A stretch of DNA of 49,039 nt. Source: Bacilli bacterium (GTDB lineage Bacteria; Bacillota_I; Bacilli_A; RFN20; UBA1709). A model generated the notes under the pieces. The model made no database searches and had not been told where the DNA came from. It was given only the letters and a program-made list of their open reading frames with translations. Below are positions 1 to 9,039 of the stretch, piece after piece. Each line of letters starts with the position of its first letter. The stretch's first letter is position 1. Where the stretch lies: NCBI GenBank assembly GCA_028693955.1, contig JAQUUH010000004.1, positions 1-49,039 of the forward strand. The letters are read 5' to 3'. Position numbers and translations under genes: made by a program.

Positions 1-110
1 ATTTGCACTTCAGCAAAGGTTCATTCATCAACCGAAATTCACCTTCATCTTTAGTTAAATTACATAACTTTTGTTGAAACTTGAACTCCAAAAAAAATTA
101 TTTAACAAAA

Positions 111-140
111 AAAGGTTTGATAATTTTATATCAAACCTTT
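111..140 (-). terminator. Intrinsic terminator after tRNA operon
   Basis: Perfect 12-bp inverted repeat AAAGGTTTGATA-N6-TATCAAACCTTT followed by a T-run on the minus strand. Confidence 0.85.
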
Positions 141-150
141 GCTTTAAATA

Positions 151-234
151 TGGTGCGGCTGAAGGGACTTGAACCCTTATGCCGAAGCGCTAGATCCTAA
201 GTCTAGTGCGTCTGCCAATTCCGCCACAGCCGCA
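151..234 (-). tRNA. tRNA-Leu (anticodon TAG), CCA encoded
   Basis: Cloverleaf TGCGGCTGTGGCGGAATTGGCAGACGC...GGTTCAAGTCCC...CCA with long variable arm; anticodon loop CTTAGGA. Confidence 0.95.
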
Positions 235-241
235 TAAAAAA

Positions 242-318
242 TGGTGCTGACTATAGGAATTGAACCTACAACCTACTGATTACAAGTCAGTTGCTCTGCC
301 TGGTTGAGCTAAGTCAGC
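242..318 (-). tRNA. tRNA-Thr (anticodon TGT), CCA encoded
   Basis: GCTGACTTAGCTCAACC...CTTGTAA...GGTTCAATTCC...GTCAGCACCA. Confidence 0.93.
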
Positions 319-361
319 ATAAGTATTAGTATTTTATCAAAATAATTAACAAAAATCAATA

Positions 362-438
362 TGGTGATCGGTACGGGATTCGAACCCGTGAATGCATGCG
401 TGAAAGGCATGTGAGTTAAGCCGCTTCTCCAACCGACC
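362..438 (-). tRNA. tRNA-Glu (anticodon TTC), CCA encoded
   Basis: GGTCGGTTGGAGAAGCGG...CTTTCAC...GGTTCGAATCCC...CACCA. Confidence 0.92.
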
Positions 439-445
439 ATAAAAA

Positions 446-520
446 TGGCGCCTAGTGTAGGGATTGAACCTACGACCAACCGGTTAACAGCCGGTTGCTC
501 TACCGCTGAGCTAACTAGGC
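446..520 (-). tRNA. tRNA-Asn (anticodon GTT), CCA encoded
   Basis: GCCTAGTTAGCTCAGCGGTAGAGC...CTGTTAA...GGTTCAATCCC...GCGCCA. Confidence 0.94.
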
Positions 521-542
521 GTACGCTCTTTAGCGCCTATTT

Positions 543-571
543 ATAATAACATACTTAAAATAGTATTTCAA
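543..571 (-). promoter_or_regulatory. Sigma-A-type promoter for the tRNA-Asn-Glu-Thr-Leu operon
   Basis: Minus strand TTGAAA-N17-TATTAT immediately upstream of tRNA-Asn. Confidence 0.75.
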
Positions 572-610
572 TACTATTTAAATGTTTTTTTGCTTTTGAA
601 CTACCTTTTT

Positions 611-1972
611 TTAATCTAATTTTAAGGCTAAATTTTTTATCCAAATTCCTTTTCTTACCATCCTTGTTCCAATAAAAGACTTAACGATATCTGTCAATTG
701 AACCGCTACAAAAACTTCATATATTTTAAGATCAGTAAATAAAGTTAGTAATAATGCTATTGTGACTTGTCCTAACCACATAAATAGTGAATCAAATAAA
801 AGAGTTTGCCTTGTGGCCCCTCCTGCTCTTAGTGTAAAAAAACAGCACACATTATATGTATAAACGGCAAAGAATATTCCGCTAATTGTCATTAAATATT
901 GAGCAATATGTCTTATTGAATCATCAACATTATATAATAATGGTATATATCTAGATATTACTATCAAAATTACTCCCATTAAAATGGCAACTACAGTCCC
1001 AAATGCAATTAACTTATGGGCATCATCTTTTGCTTCATCTAATTTATTTGCTCCTAAATTGCTTCCTACAATTATTGCTATACTGCTACCTAAAGCTCCA
1101 AACAATATAAAAAACATATTTGTTGTTGCCTGAGATATAGTTAGTGCTGAGACTATGTCTTCCCCATGCATTGAATAAGCCAAAACTGTTACTGTACTTC
1201 CAAGACTCCAGAGAACTTCATTTGCTAGGAGTGGCATTCCTTTTTTAAATATCCTTATTAACAAACGCTTATCTATTTTAAAATTCTTGTATGCTCCATG
1301 GCAAAATACTTCTTTTCTAGCATGTGACATTATTACCAAGATTAAAACTTCTATAACTCTAGAAAATACTGTCGCAATAGCAGCTCCTCTAACACCCAAT
1401 GCTGGAAATCCAAAATGTCCAAAAATTAAAACATAATTTAAAAATAAGTTTATGCAAATTGCAATAACACCCGCTATCAAAGGAAGATGAGTTTTACCAA
1501 TTTCCCTTAATGAAGATCCATATAATTGAACTATAGCAATCAATACTATTCCAACTATCATAATATTTAAATAGGATTGAGCTGCTTGTATAGAAGCAGT
1601 TTCTTCTAAAAAAAGATGAATTATTGAGGGACTAAAAAATGAATATATTAAAATCAATGGGATAGATATTATTATTGCAAAAAGGACTTTTGCTCTAAAA
1701 GATTGACGAACTCCTTCATCATCTTTTGCCCCATTGTATTGAGCAACAAAAATACCTGGTCCTGCTAGTCCTCCCATAAGTGCAATATTAACAATAAATA
1801 ACAATTGAGCAGCTATTGCGACACCTGCAATAGCATTTTTATCAAGTTGACCCACCATTATATTATCTAGTAAATTAACAAAATTAGTAATTCCTTGATG
1901 AAGCATAATAGGAAGAGATATTGCAACAATTCTTTTATAAAATCTTTTGTCACCAATTAATTTTTTTAGCAT
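611..1972 (-). CDS. MATE family efflux transporter
   Basis: 453 aa, ~12 TM segments, MATE-like N terminus (RIVAISLPIMLHQGITNFVNLLDNIMVGQL); SD GGAGGAG. Confidence 0.9.
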   Translation of the reverse strand: MLKKLIGDKRFYKRIVAISLPIMLHQGITNFVNLLDNIMVGQLDKNAIAGVAIAAQLLFIVNIALMGGLAGPGIFVAQYNGAKDDEGVRQSFRAKVLFAIIISIPLILIYSFFSPSIIHLFLEETASIQAAQSYLNIMIVGIVLIAIVQLYGSSLREIGKTHLPLIAGVIAICINLFLNYVLIFGHFGFPALGVRGAAIATVFSRVIEVLILVIMSHARKEVFCHGAYKNFKIDKRLLIRIFKKGMPLLANEVLWSLGSTVTVLAYSMHGEDIVSALTISQATTNMFFILFGALGSSIAIIVGSNLGANKLDEAKDDAHKLIAFGTVVAILMGVILIVISRYIPLLYNVDDSIRHIAQYLMTISGIFFAVYTYNVCCFFTLRAGGATRQTLLFDSLFMWLGQVTIALLLTLFTDLKIYEVFVAVQLTDIVKSFIGTRMVRKGIWIKNLALKLD

Positions 1973-1994
1973 GGTTCTCCTCCTTTATAAAAAA

Positions 1995-2012
1995 AAAACA
2001 CATATGTGTTTT
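1995..2012 (-). terminator. Intrinsic terminator downstream of tRNA-Ile
   Basis: Minus strand AAAACACATATGTGTTTT followed by a T-run. Confidence 0.65.
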
Positions 2013-2022
2013 AACATAGTTA

Positions 2023-2099
2023 TGGTGGGCCTGAATGGAATCGAACCAGCGACCTTACCCTTATCAGGGGTACGCTCTAACCAACTGAGCTACAGGCCC
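2023..2099 (-). tRNA. tRNA-Ile (anticodon GAT), CCA encoded
   Basis: GGGCCTGTAGCTCAGTTGGTTAGAGC...CTGATAA...GGTTCGATTCC...CAGGCCCACCA. Confidence 0.96.
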
Positions 2100-2197
2100 A
2101 CATAACGGCTTTATTAATATAGCATTTTATTAAATGCATGTCAATAATATTTCCGTATTTTAAAGCAAAATATGCTTTTAGTTAAGTATTCTAAATG

Positions 2198-2647
2198 TTA
2201 AATTCCTAATTTAGTTTGAATATCATTATATAGTTGCTGGGTTTCTTCTTCATTACTACTATTAATAACAAAAATATCCTCAATAGTATCTATTACTATA
2301 TAAGCTTCACAATCATTATATATATAAAGAAGATAGTCTCCATATGCTTCATTATTAAAGTGTCCTTCAGATAACTTAGTTCCCCCTAAACCATTAGTTC
2401 TTCTACCAATTTCTAAATCACTAATATAGGCAACTGACTCAATATCTGAATAATCTATATTGTTATCTGGCCAATAGGCAGCATCAATATATATATCTGA
2501 ATCTCTTAATTCTACTTTTATATCTCCTGTAAATATCATAGAAATAATAAAAACTCCTAATATTATTGTAACAATTACTGATACTATGACAGCAATCACT
2601 GTAATTTTACTCTTTTTTTGAGAATCAACGTTGTAATTATTTGACAT
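2198..2647 (-). CDS. Small membrane-anchored protein, possible bacterial PH-like domain
   Basis: 149 aa; one N-terminal TM helix followed by a beta-rich extracytoplasmic domain. Confidence 0.55.
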   Translation of the reverse strand: MSNNYNVDSQKKSKITVIAVIVSVIVTIILGVFIISMIFTGDIKVELRDSDIYIDAAYWPDNNIDYSDIESVAYISDLEIGRRTNGLGGTKLSEGHFNNEAYGDYLLYIYNDCEAYIVIDTIEDIFVINSSNEEETQQLYNDIQTKLGI

Positions 2648-2731
2648 ATTTCACCACTCCCCATAGATTATATTCTATATTATTAGTAAATATTTAGCAA
2701 ATTCCCTTTTTTATAAAATTCATCATAAAAA

Positions 2732-2753
2732 AACTCCCACATAAGTGAGAGTT
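2732..2753 (-). terminator. Intrinsic terminator after rplM-rpsI
   Basis: AACTCTCACTTATGTGGGAGTT followed by T-run. Confidence 0.85.
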
Positions 2754-2776
2754 CCCAAAATTGATAATGAATTTGA

Positions 2777-3184
2777 TTAACGCTTTGAAAATTGTGGTGC
2801 ACGTCTAGCAGACTTAAGACCATATTTTTTACGTTCTTTAGCTCTTGCATCACGAGTAAGCATACCAGCTTTTTTCAATATTGCTCTATAATCTAAAGAG
2901 GCAACCAATAAAGCTCTTGCAATACCTAACCTAATTGCACCTGCTTGTCCAGTGAATCCACCACCATTAACATTTACTGAAATATTAAAATGATCTTGTG
3001 TATTAGTTAATACTAATGGTTGTTTTAAATCCATAACTAGAGTAGCAGAAGGCATATATTTTTCTACCTCTACTTCATTTACTAATATTTTACCTGTTCC
3101 TGGAGTTAAAATTACACGAGCTGTTGAACTCTTGCGTCTTCCTACTCCTCTATATTGAACAGCAACTTTTTTCTTTGCAGCCAT
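2777..3184 (-). CDS. rpsI: 30S ribosomal protein S9
   Basis: Canonical C terminus [22 protein letters not shown]. Confidence 0.98.
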   Translation of the reverse strand: MAAKKKVAVQYRGVGRRKSSTARVILTPGTGKILVNEVEVEKYMPSATLVMDLKQPLVLTNTQDHFNISVNVNGGGFTGQAGAIRLGIARALLVASLDYRAILKKAGMLTRDARAKERKKYGLKSARRAPQFSKR

Positions 3185-3194
3185 TTTCTACCTC

Positions 3195-3632
3195 CTACTT
3201 AAATTCCAATACTTGTGGATTTTGAGCAGCATGTGGATGTTCTGCTCCTTCATACACAAATAATTTCTTATAAATCTTTCTACCTAATGGTCCTTTTGGC
3301 AACATTCCCCATACTGCCCTTTCAACCATTTCTATTGGATACTTTTCAATCATAGTTTTTGCACTACGAGTTCTAAGTCCTCCTAAATAGCCAGAAACAT
3401 TATAATAGTTTTTTGTACGTAACTTATTTCCTGTTAAGTTAACCTCTTTTGCGTTTATTACAATTACATAATCTCCGCAATCAACGTTTGGAGTAAAAAT
3501 CGGCTTATTTTTACCTGTTAAAACCATTGCTAGTTCACTTGCTAGACGACCAAGGTTTTTGCCTTTAGCGTCTACAACATACCACTTGTGAGTTACCTCT
3601 TGTGGTTTAATAATTGTTGTTTGTCTTTGCAT
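3195..3632 (-). CDS. rplM: 50S ribosomal protein L13
   Basis: HKWYVVDAKGKNLGRLAS motif; start moved to MQRQTT because the ORF-track start (3692) falls at the predicted transcription start. Confidence 0.95.
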   Translation of the reverse strand: MQRQTTIIKPQEVTHKWYVVDAKGKNLGRLASELAMVLTGKNKPIFTPNVDCGDYVIVINAKEVNLTGNKLRTKNYYNVSGYLGGLRTRSAKTMIEKYPIEMVERAVWGMLPKGPLGRKIYKKLFVYEGAEHPHAAQNPQVLEFK

Positions 3633-3692
3633 ACAAATCCTCCTCACTAAATTGTAGCTTACCGGGGCTCCAATTAAGCAAAACAGTGCCAT
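3633..3692 (-). ncRNA. Short 5' leader of rplM-rpsI (candidate L13 leader)
   Basis: Untranslated segment between promoter and rplM start; L13 leaders are known upstream of rplM in low-GC Gram-positives. Confidence 0.5.
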
Positions 3693-3697
3693 TAATT

Positions 3698-3726
3698 ATG
3701 ATAACTTTATTACCAGTAAAAGTCAA
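3698..3726 (-). promoter_or_regulatory. Sigma-A-type promoter for rplM-rpsI
   Basis: TTGACT-N17-TATCAT on minus strand. Confidence 0.85.
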
Positions 3727-3736
3727 GATTATTTGA

Positions 3737-4924
3737 TTACTTATGTGATAGTAGATATTCTTTTGCTTTCCTAGCAATAATTATCTCTTCATTGGTAGCT
3801 ATAACATATACGGCAACTTTTGAATCAATGCTATTTATTTTTGTATCACATTTAGCATTTTCATTTAATTCATTATTAATTTTTATTCCTAGAAATTCTA
3901 AATTGCTCAAAACCTTTTGTCTTACTAAACTAGAATTTTCACCTATTCCTCCTGAAAAAACAATAGCATCAATTCCTCCTAAGGCTGCACTATATGCTCC
4001 AATATACTTAGTAATGTCATAACAATATTTATCAATAGTGTTTATGGCATCAATATTTCCCTTATAAGCTTCTATTTCAATATCTCTTAAGTCATTAGAA
4101 ACATGAGACATACCATACAGTCCTGCGTTTTTATTTAACATTAATTTTATCTCATCTTCACTCATTTTTGCCTCATCCATTAAATAAAAAATTATATATG
4201 GATCAATATCACCACATCTATTATTATGCATTATCCCACATTGCAAGGAAAAACCAAGTGTTGTATCAATTGATTTACCATTTTTAATTGCACATAAAGA
4301 GGCTGAACCTCCTAGATGACAAGTAATGATTTTAATATTTTCCTTCCCCATATATTCGCTAACCTTGTTTGCTAAATATTCATGACTTGCTCCATGAAAA
4401 CCATACCTTCTAATTGAATATTTTTCACTTATGTCTTTATCTATTGGATACAAGTATGCTTTTGGCTCCATTGTCTGATGAAACCCTGTTTCAAAAGAAC
4501 CAATTAAAGGTATTTTTGGAACTATTTTTTTAAATTGACGAATTGCAGAAATGTATGGAGGATTATGAGCCGGGGCTATGCAATTAAATGCAGCCATTGA
4601 ATCTAGTACATCTTCATCTAATTGTTTAACACCACTAATGCCTTTTGCATGTACTACTTTAAATCCAATACAAGAAATTTCTTCAAGTTCTTGAATCAAT
4701 CCCTTTTTCAATATTTCAATCATTAATTCAATAGCAAAACTATGATCGCTTATAGCTAATTCTTTTTTAAAAATTAATCCCTTTACATCATTATGAGAAT
4801 ATATTCCATTTTGTGAACCAACTCTTTCTATTTTCCCAACACATAATGATTTTTCATTATCATCCATATCTATTAATTGATATTTAAGAGAAGTACTTCC
4901 AACATTACACACTAAAATTTTCAT
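3737..4924 (-). CDS. Acetate kinase-like (ASKHA) protein, divergent
   Basis: AckA-like architecture throughout (NVGSTSLKYQL, APAHNP, FHGASH, RCGDIDP, SGGIGENS) with substitutions at several catalytic positions. Confidence 0.8.
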   Translation of the reverse strand: MKILVCNVGSTSLKYQLIDMDDNEKSLCVGKIERVGSQNGIYSHNDVKGLIFKKELAISDHSFAIELMIEILKKGLIQELEEISCIGFKVVHAKGISGVKQLDEDVLDSMAAFNCIAPAHNPPYISAIRQFKKIVPKIPLIGSFETGFHQTMEPKAYLYPIDKDISEKYSIRRYGFHGASHEYLANKVSEYMGKENIKIITCHLGGSASLCAIKNGKSIDTTLGFSLQCGIMHNNRCGDIDPYIIFYLMDEAKMSEDEIKLMLNKNAGLYGMSHVSNDLRDIEIEAYKGNIDAINTIDKYCYDITKYIGAYSAALGGIDAIVFSGGIGENSSLVRQKVLSNLEFLGIKINNELNENAKCDTKINSIDSKVAVYVIATNEEIIIARKAKEYLLSHK

Positions 4925-4937
4925 AATTTCTCCTTTT

Positions 4938-6491
4938 TTATAAAACTTTTTTAAATTTTATCTTTTCATCAATTTTAATCCCTAATTTTTCAGCAAAATC
5001 ATAACTTAATTTTACTGCTGGATTACTAAAATCTTTAGGATTATGAGCATCAACATTAATAACAATTTTATTCCCAACTTTTTTAGCTATTTCCCAAAAT
5101 TTATAATATGGGTATAAATAACGTTCTTCAATATTTATTCCACCATTTATTGAATAGCGTATTCCTCCTTGGTTTATCTCAAGTGGTATATCTAAAGCTT
5201 TTGCTGTTTCACATAATTTCCATGCACAATCATCACAAATTGGTGTCCATTCTTTCATTGAATTCATAAACAAATCTGGATGAGCAAAACATGAAAATAA
5301 GCCTGTTTTTAATGCCTCTAGAGCCATGACAGTGTATTCAATTACATCTTCATCTGTTTTACAATACCCAAAATATCCTGTTATGCTTTTGCCATCGTAG
5401 TAACGATAATGATTACCATATATTAGGTAATCAAGTTTCTTTGAAACTAATAAGTCATGGAGAAAGTCATATAATGGTGGAAAATATTCACATTCCATCC
5501 CGACATAAACATCAATCTCATTTTTATATTTTTCTTTTAAACTCCTTATTGACTCCACATATCCTGGAAACTCGGAAAATTTTCCTCTTGTCCAATTGTC
5601 ATTATCTACTCCTGGTACCATCATATGGTCGCTAAATCCAATAGTTTTGTAACCATTTTTTATTGCCGATAGTACATATTCTTCATCGGAACCATTAGCA
5701 TGAAGACATCTATATGTATGAGTATGATAATTATGAAGTTGTTTTTTAATACTAGACTCATAAGTCACTTCTTCCAAATATAAACCATGTGCCGGCGCTC
5801 TATATGGAATAATATCTCTTTCTTCTTTATCAAGTCTATTTGTTATAACATCATTTGTAACTCTTTCCAAGCCAATCTCTATTATCACACCAACTATATT
5901 TCTAACCATATATCTCAAAAATCCATCACCAATTACCGAAATATTTAACAATTTGTCTTTTGCTGCTATATTTATGCTCTTGATATTACGAACAAAACTT
6001 TCTGTTTCTTCTTCATCATTTGCACAAAAATTCCTGAAATCGTGACTCCCTAAAAACAGTTTTGCAGCCTCTTGCATCTTATCTATATTTAAAAATCTAC
6101 ATAATTGATAAACATAATTATTTTGTAAAGGATCATATTCGCCAGTACTAATTATATAACGATATTCTTTTTGAATAGCTGAAAATCGTGCATGAAAATT
6201 ATTATCAACCTCTTCAACTTCGCTAACATAAATATCACTAGGAAGAATACTATTTATCGCTTTTTTCCATTGAACAACCGACATCTTAATATCAGTATCA
6301 AAATGTATAACTTGTCCTCTTGAGTGAACTCTAGCATCAGTTCTACCAGAGCCGATAATATGGATATCTTTTTTATTTATTGTTGATAATGCTTTTTCTA
6401 ATTCATTTTGTATAGTACGCATATTATTTTGAATCTGAAAACCAGAAAAATTGGTTCCATCATATTTAATAACACATTTTATTCTAGCCAC
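4938..6491 (-). CDS. truA: Fusion: tRNA pseudouridine synthase A (N-terminal) + PHP phosphoesterase (C-terminal)
   Basis: aa 1-244 TruA with GSGRTDARVH catalytic Asp and terminal PAHGLYLEEV; aa ~253-517 PHP domain (NYHTHTY, GFSDH, GNHY, CFAHPD, NVDAHNP). Confidence 0.92.
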   Translation of the reverse strand: MARIKCVIKYDGTNFSGFQIQNNMRTIQNELEKALSTINKKDIHIIGSGRTDARVHSRGQVIHFDTDIKMSVVQWKKAINSILPSDIYVSEVEEVDNNFHARFSAIQKEYRYIISTGEYDPLQNNYVYQLCRFLNIDKMQEAAKLFLGSHDFRNFCANDEEETESFVRNIKSINIAAKDKLLNISVIGDGFLRYMVRNIVGVIIEIGLERVTNDVITNRLDKEERDIIPYRAPAHGLYLEEVTYESSIKKQLHNYHTHTYRCLHANGSDEEYVLSAIKNGYKTIGFSDHMMVPGVDNDNWTRGKFSEFPGYVESIRSLKEKYKNEIDVYVGMECEYFPPLYDFLHDLLVSKKLDYLIYGNHYRYYDGKSITGYFGYCKTDEDVIEYTVMALEALKTGLFSCFAHPDLFMNSMKEWTPICDDCAWKLCETAKALDIPLEINQGGIRYSINGGINIEERYLYPYYKFWEIAKKVGNKIVINVDAHNPKDFSNPAVKLSYDFAEKLGIKIDEKIKFKKVL

Positions 6492-7318
6492 AAGAACACC
6501 CCTTTCAATAAATTGGGATTATTAATAAGAAAAATAGTTAAAACTATAACTACCGTTAAAATTATTATTGCCCATAAATCACTCCAAGTAAACTTCATTA
6601 TTCTATATCTTGTTCTTTTACCACTTGGATTATATCCTCTTGCTTCCATAGCATTTGCTAATTCTTCTGAACGTTGAAAAGAAGATATAAACAAAGGTAT
6701 TATCAAAGAAATAATTGCATTAACTTTTTCTTTTAGTTTTCCTTGTTGCAAGTCAACTCCTCTACTTGCTTGAGCCTTAACTATTTTTTCTGTTTCTTCT
6801 AATAACGTTGGAATAAATCTTAAAGCAATAGAAATAGTCATAGCTATTTCATGTGCTGGAAACTTGATTATTTTTAAAGGTGACATAAAATACTCAATTC
6901 CATATGTTAAATCCAGTGGTTTTGTTGTTGCTGTTAGTATTGTTGTAATAGAAATCATTAAAGCCAAACGAACAACAATCTGAAGTGTCTGTAAAAGTGC
7001 CCTAGTATAAATACTATAACCAAATATTGTAAAAGCCACTTCACCTGTTCTAATAAGAATTACATTGAAAAATAGCAAAAACAGCATCATAAACCACATT
7101 GGTTTTAATGATTTAAAAATTGATAAAATTTTTATTTTAGATAATTTTAACAAAAAAATTACAACTATAGCTAAAAATATATATCCTAAATAATTAACAT
7201 CTAAAAAAACACAAATTAATAGACCTAGCAAACCCAATAATTTTGTCCGCGGATCTAATCTATGAATAATCGTATCATATGGTATGTATCTACCTAAGGT
7301 GATATTTTTCACTTGCAA
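6479..7318 (-). CDS. ecfT: ECF transporter transmembrane component EcfT
   Basis: 279 aa EcfT with ASRGVD and AMEARGY motifs; follows two EcfA genes. Confidence 0.93.
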   Translation of the reverse strand: MQVKNITLGRYIPYDTIIHRLDPRTKLLGLLGLLICVFLDVNYLGYIFLAIVVIFLLKLSKIKILSIFKSLKPMWFMMLFLLFFNVILIRTGEVAFTIFGYSIYTRALLQTLQIVVRLALMISITTILTATTKPLDLTYGIEYFMSPLKIIKFPAHEIAMTISIALRFIPTLLEETEKIVKAQASRGVDLQQGKLKEKVNAIISLIIPLFISSFQRSEELANAMEARGYNPSGKRTRYRIMKFTWSDLWAIIILTVVIVLTIFLINNPNLLKGVFLWLE

Positions 7319-8169
7319 TCACCTCTACTTTTTATTATTTGTTCTACTAAACTAGAAACATCTCTTATTTTCCCATAATTTAATTTCATCCCAGAATCAA
7401 TTAATTGTTGCATAATTTTTATTACTAATGGTGCTTCAATTCCAACTCTTTCTAGTAATCTTCTATTCATAAAAATATTTATTGGTTCATCAAAAGCTTC
7501 TATGGCTCCATCTTTTAAAACAATTACCTTATCGCAATATTGAAGAACATAATCCATCTCATGAGTAACCAGTACAATTGTCTTTCCTTCTTTATTAAGT
7601 TTTTTAAACAAATCTAATGTATCTACTGCGCCTTGAGGATCAAGTCCAGCAGTTGGTTCATCTAAAACCAATATGCTAGGATTAATTGCTAATATTCCAG
7701 CTATAGCGACTCTTCTTTTTTGTCCTCCAGAAAGTTCAAAAGGAGATTTATCCAGATAATTTAAATCCAAACCTAAAAGTTTCATTAATTCTTCTACATT
7801 AGGACGAATTTCTTGTTCAGTAACTCCAAAATTTTTAGGACCAAAAGCTATATCTTTAAAAACTGTTTCTTCAAATAATTGATATTCTGGAAATTGAAAA
7901 ACTAACCCTGCTTTTTTTCTTAAATTTTTGACTCCTTTTGGTTTAGTATCAGGAGCAATTAAAAAATCATCAACCTCAATCTCTCCGCTACTTGGTAATA
8001 AAAGAGCGTTTATATGTTGAACTAGAGTAGATTTCCCAGAACCTGTATGTCCAATTATCCCAACAAATTCTCCATCTTTAATTTCAAAACTGACACCTTT
8101 AAGTGCAGTATGCTCATATGGAGATTTTGGTAAATAGGTATAAAAAACATCGTGAAATTTTATTGACAT
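7309..8169 (-). CDS. ecfA2: ECF transporter ATPase EcfA2
   Basis: Walker A GHTGSGKST, LSGGQKRRVAIAG signature; conserved position. Confidence 0.95.
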   Translation of the reverse strand: MSIKFHDVFYTYLPKSPYEHTALKGVSFEIKDGEFVGIIGHTGSGKSTLVQHINALLLPSSGEIEVDDFLIAPDTKPKGVKNLRKKAGLVFQFPEYQLFEETVFKDIAFGPKNFGVTEQEIRPNVEELMKLLGLDLNYLDKSPFELSGGQKRRVAIAGILAINPSILVLDEPTAGLDPQGAVDTLDLFKKLNKEGKTIVLVTHEMDYVLQYCDKVIVLKDGAIEAFDEPINIFMNRRLLERVGIEAPLVIKIMQQLIDSGMKLNYGKIRDVSSLVEQIIKSRGDCK

Positions 8170-8972
8170 AATTTTTTCACCATCTTTTCTATATCTATAG
8201 TGTCCATTTCTATTCCATTTTTTCCTAGTAAATTTTTGAATTTATAGACAAAAGGAATATCAAGACTTAATTTTTTTAATAAATCATCTTTTATAAAAAC
8301 TTCTTCTGGTGTTCCCTGAATAGCTATTTCTCCATTGTCAACAACAATGACTTCATCTGCTAAAAGTGCTTCTTCAACATCATGGGTAATCGATAATATT
8401 GTCATATCTTTAAATAATTCTCGCATTTTCAAAATTACTTCTTTAATTTCTTTTTTACCTTTTGGATCTAACATGCTTGTTGCTTCATCAAAAATAACAA
8501 TATCTGGTGTCATTGCTAAAACACCTGCAATTGCAACTCTTTGTTTTTGACCTCCAGATAAATTAGAAGGTTCTTTGTCTAAATACTTATCCATACCTAC
8601 TTTTTGGGCATATTCATTTATAATTTGATCCATTTTATCTTGAGCAACCAAATGATTTTCAAGACCAAAGGCTATATCATCCCTAACTGTTGCTCCTATA
8701 AATTGATTATCAGGATTTTGAAATACAATTCCAATTCTATTTCTAATGTCATAAATATTTTTTTCATTTATTTCAATACCATCAACTTTAATTTGTCCTT
8801 CTTGTATTGTTAATAATCCAGTTATTAATTTTGCTAGAGTAGATTTTCCAGAACCATTGCGACCTAAAACTACACAATATTTACCCTTTTCTATATCTAA
8901 AGATAAATTATTGAAAACTTTTTCTTGTTTATCATAAGAAAATGTTAAATTTTTTATTTCAATTGCTCTCAT
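8160..8972 (-). CDS. ecfA1: ECF transporter ATPase EcfA1
   Basis: Walker A GRNGSGKST, LSGGQKQRVAIAG; start set at MRAIEIKNL with nearby SD. Confidence 0.95.
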   Translation of the reverse strand: MRAIEIKNLTFSYDKQEKVFNNLSLDIEKGKYCVVLGRNGSGKSTLAKLITGLLTIQEGQIKVDGIEINEKNIYDIRNRIGIVFQNPDNQFIGATVRDDIAFGLENHLVAQDKMDQIINEYAQKVGMDKYLDKEPSNLSGGQKQRVAIAGVLAMTPDIVIFDEATSMLDPKGKKEIKEVILKMRELFKDMTILSITHDVEEALLADEVIVVDNGEIAIQGTPEEVFIKDDLLKKLSLDIPFVYKFKNLLGKNGIEMDTIDIEKMVKKLCQ

Positions 8973-9009
8973 TATTTCTCTCCAATCCAATAAAAACAAA
9001 ATTAAAGTC

Positions 9010-9032
9010 AAAAAGGCCACACTAGGTGGCCT
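9010..9032 (-). terminator. Intrinsic terminator after rplQ
   Basis: AGGCCAC-CTAGT-GTGGCCT + T5. Confidence 0.8.
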
Positions 9033-9039
9033 ATTTTAA

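Noticed and set aside
1-110. Possible 3' end of a plus-strand gene (ICTSAKVHSSTEIHLHL*) at the window edge
   Set aside because: Only 17 codons visible and nothing recognisable; cannot distinguish from non-coding sequence without flanking DNA.
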